Assembly: GCA_018398585.1 (NCBI GenBank)
Contig: JAGTTD010000013.1
Location: forward strand, 7,598,492 to 7,662,491
Origin: Simmondsia chinensis
Taxonomy: Eukaryota > Streptophyta > Magnoliopsida > Caryophyllales > Simmondsiaceae
DNA: 64,000 nt
Reading direction: 5' to 3'
How positions within the stretch are numbered: the first letter of the stretch is position 1; each line of letters starts with the position of its first letter. The position numbers and the translations under genes were made by a program. A model generated the notes under the pieces. The model was not told where the DNA came from. It made no database searches and worked only from the letters and a program-made list of their open reading frames with translations. Positions 21,589 through 31,590 of this stretch are shown in pieces.

Positions 21589-21916
21589 ACCGTACGTACA
21601 TAAGGAGGTCCTTTGTAGGAGACGGAAGGAATTATTCTCTTTTGTCTTGCTTTTTTCGTAGTTTCCCTTCTCTCTTGTGCTTTACAAGGAAAACTCTAAC
21701 CCTAGCAATCCTTCGATGATATTGAAGCTTCTTATATGTGAGATCCTGATAGTCATAGGAAATTGTTAAGACCATCTTTTTAGGGTCTGAATCATTACAC
21801 ATGGTGTTCATCATTGTTTTTTTTTTTCCCCTTTCATTTTTTTGTTTGTGTTGTAATCTTGTCAAGATTCTTATTTTTATCTCATAAATTTATAGTCGCG
21901 CTTCTGTTCCATTATG

Positions 21917-22690
21917 TGGTATAGAGCCTTAGATTTTTTTTAAAGGCTTCCGGTGGTAATGAAAACTACGAATTTTGTGGTATAAAAATTCGATGGTAAA
22001 AATAATTCTGTACTTTGGAAGCTAAAGATGAAAGCAGTCTTGACTCAATAAGGGGCTACGATAATGCTTCTATCTATAGATACGAAACCTTCTCATTTGT
22101 TTGAGAAGGAAATAATAGAAATCAAGGAAAATGCTTATAGCTCCGTTATTTTGAATTTAAATAATTCTTCCTTGCTTTTAGTGTCAGACGACACTATTGT
22201 TGCTAAATTTAGATTATAAGAACTTTATAAATTGCCCCAGATGAACCGAATCCCTCGATAGGAGTGGTTCTAATGTAGGACAAGTAATTAAAGAGTTTAT
22301 GGAGTAATTGATCCCCAAAAACCCAAATGAGTTTTTTGTAATTTCGTATTTTATGAACGTTTTTGTAATTTTATATTTTAGGGCATTTTTGTGATTTTAC
22401 ATTTTGGGGTTTTTAGTTTGCCTATAAATGCTTGCTATAATTGATTGTATGGGTCACACATCAATTTTGGAATACAAAAACCCTAATCATTTTCTCTCTT
22501 TGGTGAATTTTGAATTTATTCTTTGAGTTTGACATGCTCGATTCTAATGTAATGTTTATGTTCAGCATCAGGTTCTTTTCCTTTAAGATGGATGAGGCCA
22601 AAACCTTAGAGGAATCATGGGACGAATTTAATGCACATATGCAAGATCTAGTTAAGCTAAATGCGAAAGTAGAAAAAAATACTTCCTGAT
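21917..22690 (+). pseudogene. copia gag relic with PBS
   Basis: TGGTATAGAGCC at 21917-21928 resembles the tRNA-iMet PBS. About 65 bp later the translation reads KFDGKNNSVLWKLKMKAVLTQ (near 21987-22050), followed by a stop and a DTKPSHLFEKEIIEIKENA-like block to about 22235, all typical of the copia capsid N-terminus. The next capsid block, KMDEAKTLEESWDEFNAHM, appears only at 22588-22650. Between them lies about 330 bp with a TATA-like CCTATAAATGC (22420) that looks inserted. No pol is present. Confidence 0.7.
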
Positions 22691-22694
22691 TTTA

Positions 22695-22945
22695 ATGTTG
22701 TGCTCTCATCTCCCAACCTAATCCTGGCACTTCCTATTCTATTTTTAGTGTCTTTAGTCTTCTAGCGTCTGTTAGCCCTGCTTGTATTTCATTCTGCAAT
22801 CCTCTTGTCTTGTTTAATCTGTTTGTTTGTTGTGTTTGTCCTTTTCTGGCCCCCATTTCTTTACGTGTGTCCTAGGCCTCACTTTAGTCGAGTGGTCTGT
22901 CTAGTATTACGATTCTCTTGCTAATTATCAAAAAAATACACAATT
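22695..22945 (+). mobile_element. LINE 3'-end fragment (probable)
   Basis: A T/G/C-rich stretch containing TTGTCTTGTTTAATCTG ends in CTAATTATCAAAAAAATACA. The same CTAATTA-C-AAAAAA terminus ends other LINE-like fragments in this window (59244 region). No RT is included. Confidence 0.45.
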
Positions 22946-24570
22946 AATATATACAGAGACTAATTATACAATAAAACTTACAAACATCAAGAACTAATGG
23001 GATTCATAATTAAAAGAACTCATTTTCCCAACTCTTAACATCTTGTGATATTTGACCAAAAAAAAAAATAATAATAATAAATTGTGATTAGCATATGTTG
23101 TTTTCACTCGCTCATGTTTACTTATCAATTCATATTATTATATTTTTAATTGAAAAGCAGTTAATGGTCCCTCAAATTGAGATGCTTCAATCTTAATTCT
23201 TATCCTGTCCCCCTCAAAATTATTCAATTAGAAAAGCATTTTCAAAATTTTTTACTCAATAGCTGAAAAATAAATTTTTGCTACATTAATTTGTGTTAAA
23301 TTTCACTGAGCCTTTTGGCCGACCCATAAAATTGACACATTGAGGATCACATATAAGTCTAAGCGAGGTTTTAATCTGAAACAATTTGGCATTACGTGGA
23401 GTAATCTACCAAGTTTAGATATTGATTTATTTTCTCTTTAAATTCCAGTATGTGATTCTTCTAGACCCAAATTTGAAGTTCTTAATACTTCCGTTCACAT
23501 GTGAGTATCTTCAAATGTACGACTTGCCTTCTTTGGTCCAATAGGGAACTACTCCCAATTGATACCAAGATTCATCGGAGAGGCCATCAATACAACAAGA
23601 GCCAAGAATCATGTACGAGGTTTGAAATCATGTTAAGAAACCCATTTTGGCAAAAAATTATGATGATGTTGGGAAGACCTGTTGATGGTTTTATACTTTA
23701 GTAATTTGAACATGCTTATCCTTGGCTAAGTGCAGATTAAGGTGTGTCATAGGACATGAGATTATAACAAAAACTATTTTTGCCTCTTAATTTAAAGAAA
23801 AATGTTATCATCTTTATATTACAGAAAGTCTGTTTCCTCTCAATACAAAATGATAATTTTTCATATTAATAGTAATTGTTATGGACTTATACATATATAA
23901 AATACAAATAAGACTATAGCTCCATTTATTTAGGGGAAAAATTAGATTTTAAAATTTTATTTTTTTTATTTTTCATTGTTTCGCGCGTATTAAATATCCG
24001 AAGGAAAGAGTTTTCCGGACAAAGGATGGAATATGACTTTCCTTCTATGTCATTATTTGAAATAAGGTATTTAATTATCAGTCCAAGTTTAGATCAGATA
24101 TAATTTATATTAGCTAAAATAAGTATATGATAATTAGTGAAAAATATTTCTTTTAAAACAATGAAAAACTTAAAATGAAATTTGAAATACATTACAACAA
24201 TACAAATTTTAAAGTGGATTATAATGTACAATAATTACTTGAACCGATGAAAGTAAACGTTTTTTCACCGTTTCCATGTAGAGTGTTGTAATATTGAAAG
24301 CTAAATATCGTGGGTTGACTTTTTTAAGTAATATAAAATGGTTTGACTTTTATTTGAAGAATATAATAAAAATAATAATATTAATAACATGAGTTGACAT
24401 GTTTTTAAATAAGCTAAAATAGGTTGACATATAATTTTTACGTACAATAGTGCCTCGGGAGCTGTTGACCCATATTTTTATTCTTTTTTATGTATTAGAA
24501 AATTCATCTATTAAAGTATCATCATGAGATTTAGTCTTTCATCGTTTAAATTCTTGATACTAAAGCACCA
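22946..24570. other. AT-rich intergenic DNA, no gene
   Basis: No domain or significant open frame is present. AGCTCCATTTATTTAGGGG near 23920 resembles the terminal repeat of the MITE at 52065 and may be a lone end of that family. Confidence 0.45.
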
Positions 24571-24578
24571 TTTAAAAT

Positions 24579-24807
24579 GTCTTAAGGGCTCCCGCTTAAG
24601 CAAGGTCAAAGAGGGGGTGGATGTATGAAGCCTTCCCCCTTTAGGGTACCCTGAAAAGAGACTGTTTCCTAGAAACCCTAACTTAAGGGGTACAACACGA
24701 GAACTTTTCAGAAGGTCGCCCATCTTGGTATTACTCTTGCTCAAACACGCTTAACTTCGGAGTTCTAGTGGGATCCGATGTTTGCGTGTTGATACCCTCT
24801 TAGGTGT
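24579..24807 (-). mobile_element. SINE with 5S rRNA-like head and Au-like body
   Basis: Read on the minus strand, 24799-24687 is a 5S rRNA-like sequence. It runs directly into a SINE body (GGAAACAGTCTCTTTTCAGG, GGGGGAAGGCTTCATACATCC, GACCTTGCTTAAGCGGGAGC) shared with the SINEs at 8175, 33545 and 43696. Perfect TTTAAAAT octamers at 24571-24578 and 24808-24815 bracket the whole unit, so head and body inserted together. The TTG tail is absent. An alternative duplication (TCTTGATA at 24552 and 24815) would give slightly wider ends. 5S-headed SINEs (SINE3 class) are known from fish; I do not recall a well-established plant family. Confidence 0.78.
24687..24799 (-). pseudogene. 5S rRNA-derived sequence (SINE head)
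   Basis: The minus strand reads GGTATCAACACG, CATCGGATCCCACTAGAACT, CCGAAGTTAAGCGTGTTTGA, GCAAGAGTAATACCAAGATG and GGCGACCTTC. It tracks plant 5S rRNA nearly end to end (about 113 of 120 nt). The internal A box (AAGTTAAGCGTG) and the intermediate element GATGGG are kept. The C box is altered (GCGACCTTCTGAAAAG versus GTGACCTCCTGGGAAG). It is not a functional rRNA gene. Confidence 0.92.
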
Positions 24808-24959
24808 TTTAAAATCTTGATATTAAATTTATAAAAAAGTAAAATAATATAAATAGAAAATATTTATCACCTAAGTATTCTTGTTATAATTCGTTGATTT
24901 ACACTGAAACGTGCTGAGATAGTGTATGGTTTTGATAATATATGTAGTTGGTAGCCTGC

Positions 24960-25743
24960 TGTCACGGGATGACACTTTCACCAGTGTCACGGCCTCCCAA
25001 TGCCCTTAACTTCACCCCTAAGGTCCCTCGTTAAGACCCGTGATGCCACTTAGCTTCACTCCGAAAGTACCTCGCTAAGTCAGGCTAACCCCGAAAATGT
25101 GAGAGTGTTAAGTTACGCAGCGGAATAATCTAATTTGGGAAGGAAAAGAAATAGAACCACACATACACATAAAGAGAGAGAGAGAGTCACGGTTTTAGAG
25201 AGAGAGAGAGAAGATGGAAGAGTTTTTGTGAAATGGGGAATTGATGACCCCTTGGTATTTACACTTGTATTTATAAACAAATTTACATGGGACAATAAAG
25301 CAAAAGGTATTGTACTCTTGTCTCCCTTGTCCTTGCCTAGCCAACCACCCTATTGTCCTTTTTGTCCTAGGCTTACTTTTTGGTCTCTACTTTTCCTACA
25401 CTTCTTTTACAAGTGTTGGGTTTTGGAGGGAAATGCCTTGCCCTTCTTTTCCTTTGCCTTGGCCGTCCCCCACAACCCCTCATTACATCTTATTTTATTT
25501 TTACCCGATACGATATTTACACGTATTTTACATAACGTCCTATGGACCCGCCCCTTTACGGATTTGTGCCGAGCACTTCCCCAAAGGTTTGCGTCCTTAC
25601 AAAATTGGACTACGTACATAAATATCCGTAAGAATATTCTAGAAGAGCCTAGAGCGAACCGTGGCCTTCTGGAACATTCCCATCGTACATCGATACATAA
25701 TAAAATTACACAAAATTATTACGGAACTAAGCGGTCCGTGACA
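24960..25743 (-). repeat. 3' LTR of young element
   Basis: 784 bp; on the minus strand it starts TGTCACGGACCGC and ends CATCCCGTGACA. It contains an (AG)n block at 25171-25213. Confidence 0.96.
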
Positions 25744-25769
25744 CTCTCCCCCACCTAAGCTATTGACGT

Positions 25770-25885
25770 CCTCGTCAATGTTAGACGGTCTTGAGTTCTT
25801 TAGACGCCGTTCCTCTTTATTTGAGCCTTCCTCTGGTCTTCATACCTTCGAGTCCGGATGGCCCTTCCATTTAACCAAGTACAAG
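25770..25885 (-). pseudogene. relic of gypsy integrase C-terminal / chromodomain-like tail
   Basis: On the minus strand, in a frame different from the long ORF, the translation reads KYFLYLVKWKGHPDSKV, then a stop, followed by RPEEGSNKEERRLKNSRPSN-like text and IDEDVNSLGGGE up to the PPT. LVKWKG...PDS is the core of the chromodomain-like module ending many gypsy integrases. It shows that the element descends from an autonomous gypsy whose pol was removed between the zinc knuckle and this tail. Confidence 0.75.
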
Positions 25886-25891
25886 AAGTAC

Positions 25892-28800
25892 TTAGTTCGG
25901 TCCCTGCGTCCCGAGCCTCGTTCCACAGGTTCCTTGGTCCTCTTTTGGCAGTTCCACGTGATGCTTCACTGCCGGTTGTGCCACAGAACGGTAGTCCCGC
26001 AGCGTGTTCCCTTTTGGAGCGCTTTCGCACCTCGAGCGTCTTGGTTGTTTATTTCCAATGGGCAAAGGTCCAGGCACCCGTGCTTCCTCCACTCGAGCCT
26101 CGCTCTTGCTGTTCACGGTCTGTGCCTCCCCACAGCTTGTCCCAAACCCCTGCATTCTGTTTTTCGGGTCTGTTTTCAACATCCCCTGTGCTGAAAAGCG
26201 AGGCGCACCCTTGCACCTCCCATGCCCAACCACGGGCAAGCCTTGTGCACCCAATTGTATGTCAAGTGCACCCCAATGCAACCCATGCCTTGTCAAGCAC
26301 AAGTTACGCCTAGCCGTGCGCAACCCATGCGCACTCATGTCCAAGTCACGAGCCCTCGTGTGCAACCCATGCACACTCAAGCCCAAGTCGTGAGCCTTTG
26401 TGCACAGCCCCTGTGCACTCCAGCCCACATCGTGCACACACCCGAAAAGGTCGTGTACACTCAAGTCCCTGTTAGGCACGTCAAGGCCCAAGTCTTGCAC
26501 ATCCGATCTTGAGTCTCGACAATGCCCTCCATCATACAAGTTGTGCCCTGCAGTGAGCACCCCTTGCGTCACGTTCAGCATCCAGTGCACTATCAAATGC
26601 ACCACATGCGCCTCCCTGGGCACCCCCAGTTCGGCCCTGGACACACCCAGCTCGATCCTGGGCACTGCCAGTGCGGTCCTGGGCATGTCACGCCCAGCTC
26701 TGTCACTGTCCAGCCCAGGCGCAGCCCAGCGCCCACTGGGCACTGTCTTTGCCCGGTCCTGGATAAGTCTCTGCGTGGTCGGGGACCCTGTCCCAGGCCC
26801 CAACCTGTCACTGTCGTGAACCTCCTCCCAAGGAAGTCCCACCTGGTCACACTTCTCCTCTGCCCCTGTCCTTTGCGTGTAGGCCTCGGCCTCCTTTGCA
26901 TCGGACTTCGAAATTTTTGAAGAAGTGTCTCGTTTGAGGATGTGCATCCCATGCACACCCCGTCCCAAGTGTTGTGCCTCAATTGGCACTCTAAATGCAT
27001 GAGGGCGCACCCCATGTGCACCCAATGTCAAGCTCAGCGCCCCGGGTCCCAAGCTTCGTGCCTCCGGTCCCAAGTCATGCCTTGCCATGCCTAGGCCAAG
27101 CACTCTCACGCCCACTATGTGCCCTGTTATGCGCAGCACCTGCGCACTCCAAAACAGCTCACGTGTGCCTCTTGCTCGGTCCACGGTCCTGAACTCCACC
27201 CTTGCCCCCAAAGGTGTTTGCTTCGGTTTGTAAGGTGGCCTTGTGTCTTCAAGTTCACTCGGTGCCTCCTTGGTTTGAGTCATCTTAATAGCATCATTCC
27301 TCGGAAGTAATAGTGGTTTTAGGACATTGGAGAAATTCGTCTCCAACACCGTCTTGAAGCCATCTTCTAGGACCACCGTCAAACCTGGTGTGTCATGCCA
27401 ACCCATAATGCAAGTTGACACTACACGTCCCCTATCATAGATGAGCCTAGATGAAGATACCCCTCTCTTCATCCATCTCACCCCCTTGTCAAGGCCCAAT
27501 TCGAGCCCCTCCGATCCTTGCCTCGAACCGGATTTCTGTTTGGCACCCATGTAACAAAGTGCCTTGGTCTCAACAGCGACAAGCACCCTTGTGTTGACAC
27601 GCCCGTGTCCCATTCTTGAGTGCCTTGTCCCTGGTGAGTCACGCCCACCTAAGTGCGCGCCTCCTCGGACCCCGGCGCACCCTTGCGCCAAAGTCAGCGT
27701 CACCATGTCCGGAACCTTGGTGCGTGCCCGCACCTCGGTCCTCTGATCCTGGGCCTGCGTTTCAGCAAACACAGCACCCCGGGTCTCTATCGGTGTAGCC
27801 TGGGCCTGCACCTGAACCAGTGCAGCACCCCTGGCCAGCTCCTGTGTCGCCTGGGCCTGCGCCTGAACCAGCGCAGCACCCCAGGCCTGCTCCCAGACCA
27901 GCGCAGCCCCCTGCGCCTGTGTCCCGACCTGGGCCGGTGCCCGATCCTGGGCATCAACCCGTGTCCTGCTTCTGTTGTCGCCAGTGCCTTCCGATTCCAG
28001 TGCCTTTAACTGGGCCTGGCCCAGGACCTGTGCACTGACCTGCACAGCCCTGTGCCTACCAAGCCTGATGTAGGCCTCACTCTCGGAAGCCATGTGCCTA
28101 CCAAGCCCAACGTAGGCCTCACTCTCGGAAGCCCCGTGCACCACCTGTGCAACGGTTCCAGCATCATGTTCCTGAACCTCTGCCTCTTCCCTGGCTTCGG
28201 TTCTGTCAGCAGCACCTTGGGCCTGCATCACCCACGCATGCCCTTGTCCCTTGGCACACCCATGTGCCTCGGTTGTCCTCTGTGCACCCTGTTGTGCACC
28301 TTGCTCGACCTCCACGAACACACTCGTTTCGGTCTCTTGAGTCCCCTTGGCCTGCGCCCCATGCACACCCGCGGCTGATCCATGCACGCCCCAACGTGCA
28401 CCATATCGGACCTCAACACACCCCCGTGCCTTAGTCCCTCGGATCCCCTTGGCCTGTGTCTCGGGCTCACCCGTGGCTGACCCAAATGCAACATCACCCA
28501 AATTATTTTGGACCTCCACACTCTCAAGTGTCTCAGCCCCATGAGTCCCCAAGGCGTGCACAATGTGTGCACCCAAGGAAAACTCACGCACCACCATCCC
28601 AGACTCTTGCTCGGTCCCATCGGCTCGTGTCTGGTTCGTTAGGCACTCCCGTGCCCTCAGCTCAGACCCATGCGCAGTCCCATCGGCATGTGTCCTGGCA
28701 TCCGTGCACCCCCGTGCACTCTCCTCGGTCCGGGCCTGCTTGCTGTCACATGCAGCACCCCGGGCCTGCGTCGCAGCACCCTGGGCCTGTGCCATGACAC

Positions 28801-29461
28801 TCGCAGCACCCTCTATCTCGGCCCTGACATGGGCCTGCGTCTGAACCAACGCAGCAGCCCGTGTCTCGTCCGACTCTGCGACCTGTGCACCAGGTCCTGT
28901 CCGTCGTCCCTGGGCACTGTCCCGGTCTCCGTCTTTGCTGGGCCCTGGGACCTGTGCACCCGACACTGTCAGTTGTGCCTGGGCACGGTCCTGGGTCCTG
29001 TCCTGGCTGGTTCCTGGGACCTGTCCGCCTGACACTGCCTGCTGTGCTTCCGACACTGCCTGACATGTCTGGGTCCGGTCCTGGACAGCAACCTGCTCAG
29101 CGGCACGCAGGTCTCCCCCACCCTGCGTACTGTCCCCTTCTTGTCCGCAGCAAGCACCCTCATCATCCAACCCCGTTTCTTGTTCAAGTGCAGCCACCCG
29201 CTCCACTAGTGCTTGTCTTTTAGGACATTCACGTGCGTAGTGAGGCTCACCACACAAGAAACAGTTATGATGCCTAGGTCGCTTGCCCCCACAACCAAAA
29301 GTACTTCTACCCGAAGTGCTCACGGTTGTGTGAACTTCAAGATTTTCACCCGGCACCAACCCCATGTTGACACCGTCCATGTCAAGACTAGTAAGCGTAC
29401 CTTTTATGATGAACCGGTCCTTACCCTTGCTTGACTTAGGCCCACACGGTTGGATCTCCAA
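25892..29461 (-). CDS. 1189-aa zinc-knuckle protein with long repetitive extension
   Basis: The frame is uninterrupted for 3570 bp. Residues 1-66 have no recognised fold. C67-C70-H74-C79 (HNCFLCGEPHYARECPKR) form a CX2CX3HX4C zinc knuckle like those ending many plant gypsy Gag proteins, followed by a short helical LVERVAALEQETG. Residues from about 110 to 560 are Ala/Gln/Gly-rich with recurrent AQAQGAA, QVPGTSQDRTQ and GAALVQ units, including the tandem pair ASESEAYVGLGRHM / ASESEAYIRLGRHR. The C-terminal third has a recurrent DL-x-x-S-x-HGL pattern. No capsid, protease, RT or integrase is present. The start is the first ATG after the PBS, about 84 nt downstream. The function is unknown; nucleic-acid binding through the knuckle is plausible. 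High GC and recent insertion may account for part of the openness. Confidence 0.7.
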   Translation of the reverse strand: MEIQPCGPKSSKGKDRFIIKGTLTSLDMDGVNMGLVPGENLEVHTTVSTSGRSTFGCGGKRPRHHNCFLCGEPHYARECPKRQALVERVAALEQETGLDDEGACCGQEGDSTQGGGDLRAAEQVAVQDRTQTCQAVSEAQQAVSGGQVPGTSQDRTQDRAQAQLTVSGAQVPGPSKDGDRDSAQGRRTGPGAQVAESDETRAAALVQTQAHVRAEIEGAASVMAQAQGAATQARGAACDSKQARTEESARGCTDARTHADGTAHGSELRARECLTNQTRADGTEQESGMVVREFSLGAHIVHALGTHGAETLESVEVQNNLGDVAFGSATGEPETQAKGIRGTKARGCVEVRYGARWGVHGSAAGVHGAQAKGTQETETSVFVEVEQGAQQGAQRTTEAHGCAKGQGHAWVMQAQGAADRTEAREEAEVQEHDAGTVAQVVHGASESEAYVGLGRHMASESEAYIRLGRHRAVQVSAQVLGQAQLKALESEGTGDNRSRTRVDAQDRAPAQVGTQAQGAALVWEQAWGAALVQAQAQATQELARGAALVQVQAQATPIETRGAVFAETQAQDQRTEVRARTKVPDMVTLTLAQGCAGVRGGAHLGGRDSPGTRHSRMGHGRVNTRVLVAVETKALCYMGAKQKSGSRQGSEGLELGLDKGVRWMKRGVSSSRLIYDRGRVVSTCIMGWHDTPGLTVVLEDGFKTVLETNFSNVLKPLLLPRNDAIKMTQTKEAPSELEDTRPPYKPKQTPLGARVEFRTVDRARGTRELFWSAQVLRITGHIVGVRVLGLGMARHDLGPEARSLGPGALSLTLGAHGVRPHAFRVPIEAQHLGRGVHGMHILKRDTSSKISKSDAKEAEAYTQRTGAEEKCDQVGLPWEEVHDSDRLGPGTGSPTTQRLIQDRAKTVPSGRWAAPGLDSDRAGRDMPRTALAVPRIELGVSRAELGVPREAHVVHLIVHWMLNVTQGVLTAGHNLYDGGHCRDSRSDVQDLGLDVPNRDLSVHDLFGCVHDVGWSAQGLCTKAHDLGLSVHGLHTRARDLDMSAHGLRTARRNLCLTRHGLHWGALDIQLGAQGLPVVGHGRCKGAPRFSAQGMLKTDPKNRMQGFGTSCGEAQTVNSKSEARVEEARVPGPLPIGNKQPRRSRCESAPKGNTLRDYRSVAQPAVKHHVELPKEDQGTCGTRLGTQGPN
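28052..28137. repeat. 42-bp tandem duplication inside the long ORF
   Basis: TGCCTACCAAGCCTGATGTA and following bases to GGAAGCCATG are repeated immediately with few changes. In the protein this gives two copies of a 14-residue ASESEAY...GRH unit. Confidence 0.88.
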
Positions 29462-29544
29462 CTCTCCTCTCGGTTCTCCTCCTTTTGTGATGTGCCCGCA
29501 CTCCTTTCCTTCTCGGTTTCACTCCCGGCTACGAGCAACCCTTT

Positions 29545-29556
29545 GCTCTGATACCA
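29545..29556 (-). promoter_or_regulatory. primer binding site, tRNA-iMet
   Basis: Minus strand TGGTATCAGAGC, perfect, 3 bases after the 5' LTR end. Confidence 0.95.
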
Positions 29557-29559
29557 CGC

Positions 29560-30343
29560 TGTCACGGGATGACACTTTCACCAGTGTCACGGCCTCCCAA
29601 TGCCCTTAACTTCACCCCTAAGGTCCCTCGTTAAGACTCGTGATGCCACTTAGCTTCACTCCGAAAGTACCTCGCTAAGTCAGGCTAACCTCGAAAATGT
29701 GAGAGTGTTAAGTTACGCAGCGGAATAATCTAATTTGGGAAGGAAAAGAAATAGAACCACACATACACATAGAGAGAGAGAGAGAGTCACGGTTTTAGAG
29801 AGAGAGAGAGAAGATGGAAGAGTTTTTGTGAAATGGGGAATTGATGACCCCTTGGTATTTACACTTGTATTTATAAACAAATTTACATGGGACAATAAAG
29901 CAAAAGGTATTGTACTCTTGTCTCCCTTGTCCTTGCCTAGCCAACCACCCTATTGTCCTTTTTGTCCTAGGCTTACTTTTTGGTCTCTACTTTTCCTACA
30001 CTTCTTTTACAAGTGTTGGGTTTTGGAGGGAAATGCCTTGCCCTTCTTTTCCTTTGCCTTGGCCGTCCCCCACAACCCCTCATTACATCTTATTTTATTT
30101 TTACCCGATACGATATTTACACGTATTTTACATAACGTCCTATGGACCCGCCCCTTTACGGATTTGTGCCGAGCACTTCCCCAAAGGTTTGCGTCCTTAC
30201 AAAATTGGACTACGTACATAAATATCCGTAAGAATATTTTAGAAGAGCCTAGAGCGAACCGTGGCCTTCTGGAACATTCCCATCGTACATCGATACATAA
30301 TAAAATTACACAAAATTATTACGGAACTAAGCGGTCCGTGACA
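29560..30343 (-). repeat. 5' LTR of young element
   Basis: 784 bp. Compared with the 3' LTR the only differences noticed are at 29637 (T for C), 29692 (T for C), 29772 (G for A) and 30239 (T for C). Confidence 0.96.
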
Positions 30344-30347
30344 CTGC

Positions 30348-31590
30348 GCTCACATCACATGAAGTTTCTTTGGAATTCACCATATTTTTTTTTTTTTCCT
30401 AAATATGCGAAGTAGATTCTCTAAGTTGGAATCAAGTGAATTTTTGTATAGGTTTATGTATTGTTTTAATCATATGTCACGATAAGCATTTTCTGACAAA
30501 ATTAACTCAACTCCAACAAAATTTCACCTAATTCTTGTGAGTTTCCATGTTTCTTTTTTTGATAATTAGCAACAAATTTGTAATACAAAATAGACAGATC
30601 GTACATGCCACCCTTAAGTTTACCCGAATAGAAACGGGGAGAAAAAGATAAAATAACAGGATTACACCAAAAACAGTCGAGAAAAAAAAATTAAAAGAAG
30701 TACTTTACAAAAAAAAAAAAGAAAAAAAAAGAAAAAGAAAGAGCAAGCAATAACCAGGAAATCCTAAACCACCTCTGGAGACAACTCACTGTAAACCAGA
30801 AATAAGGCGAAACAAATCAAAAGACAAGAAAACAAATCAGCGAAGCCCCTAATCCATTCATACAACATGCTCAATCACAACCGATTCATCTTCATCAAAT
30901 TTCAGGCCAATTTTTTCCCAAGCTCCCACACACGCTCCACAAGAAGAAACGTATCAACATCTTTGGCATTGTTAGAGTATAAAATTATTCATGGGCATTC
31001 ACCCCTTGATATTAAAACAACTTAAACACAAGGTATGATGTGGGCCTGTACACTATCCACGCTTCAAAGCCAATTGGCATTTACGTGAGGGAGCATTAGA
31101 GTATAAAACTATTTTTGGGCCTTCACCCATCAGTTTAATCTTTTGGGAAAGATGGGTCCTTGACAAGCATTATTGGCCTTTTTCACCAAGTTTCTCTTTT
31201 TTTGCTTGTCAGAAAGCTTGACTGATCTTTTCACGCTATTTCAAGGTGACATATCTTTCATCTCGGAATTTTTTAATGTGCCTGTCTAAATATAAGGGTA
31301 TCTAGAAAAAATGACTAAATCTCAATCATCTAAGTTATAAATTCCCTTAATTTTATGATGAGAGGAAGATAGTCAGCTTGATAAGATTGGTCCAAGGCTA
31401 TCACCGTGTGACTTTGGTACTTAATTCATCCGGCTACTTTCGTTTGTCATAGTGTCAAGTTGGCAATTTGCTTGCAATGAAAGTGCTATTTGGATGGTAA
31501 CTCTACAATATAATTGCTACTTGAAAGTTACTACAATTATATTCTAAATATTATGACTTCTATGCTAGAAATAGATTCATTTTACTAAAA
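30348..31590. other. A-rich and AT-rich stretch with LINE- and LTR-like scraps
   Basis: TTTTTTGATAATTAGC at 30556-30571 again looks like a minus-strand LINE 3' terminus, and an A-rich run lies at 30685-30750. At 30969 and 31097 the motif TTAGAGTATAAAA followed by TTCACCC occurs twice, 128 bp apart; the second follows a purine tract GTGAGGGAGC. This may be a decayed LTR start, but no PBS or pair could be defined. Confidence 0.35.

Larger units (their letters stand above)
24960..30343 (-). mobile_element. very young non-autonomous gypsy-derived LTR element with giant ORF
   Basis: LTRs of exactly 784 bp (24960-25743 and 29560-30343) differ at about 4 positions. CTGC flanks both sides (24956-24959 and 30344-30347). 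On the minus strand the PBS TGGTATCAGAGC (29556-29545) follows the 5' LTR by 3 bases, and the PPT AGGTGGGGGAGAG precedes the 3' LTR. The 3.8-kb interior is GC-rich and holds one open frame of 1189 codons starting with a gypsy-type zinc knuckle, plus a short integrase/chromodomain-like tail relic before the PPT. Capsid, protease, RT, RNase H and the integrase core are absent. The near-identical LTRs mean transposition in trans very recently. Confidence 0.96.

Noticed and set aside
24687..24799. Functional 5S rRNA gene
   Set aside because: It is a single copy, diverged in the C box, fused to a SINE body, with no tandem array.
25135..25758. 207-codon ORF repeated at 29735-30415
   Set aside because: It lies within the 784-bp LTRs on the antisense strand, is duplicated only because the LTRs are, and contains low-complexity (AG)n.
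25858..29434. Many plus-strand open frames of 60-150 codons
   Set aside because: They are antisense shadows of the GC-rich 1189-codon minus-strand frame. They overlap each other in all frames and have no motifs or shared starts.
30969..31190. Small TRIM between two TTAGAGTATAAAA motifs
   Set aside because: The repeats are only about 35 bp alike, there is no PBS after the first copy, and no TSD is present. It was left as an LTR-like scrap.
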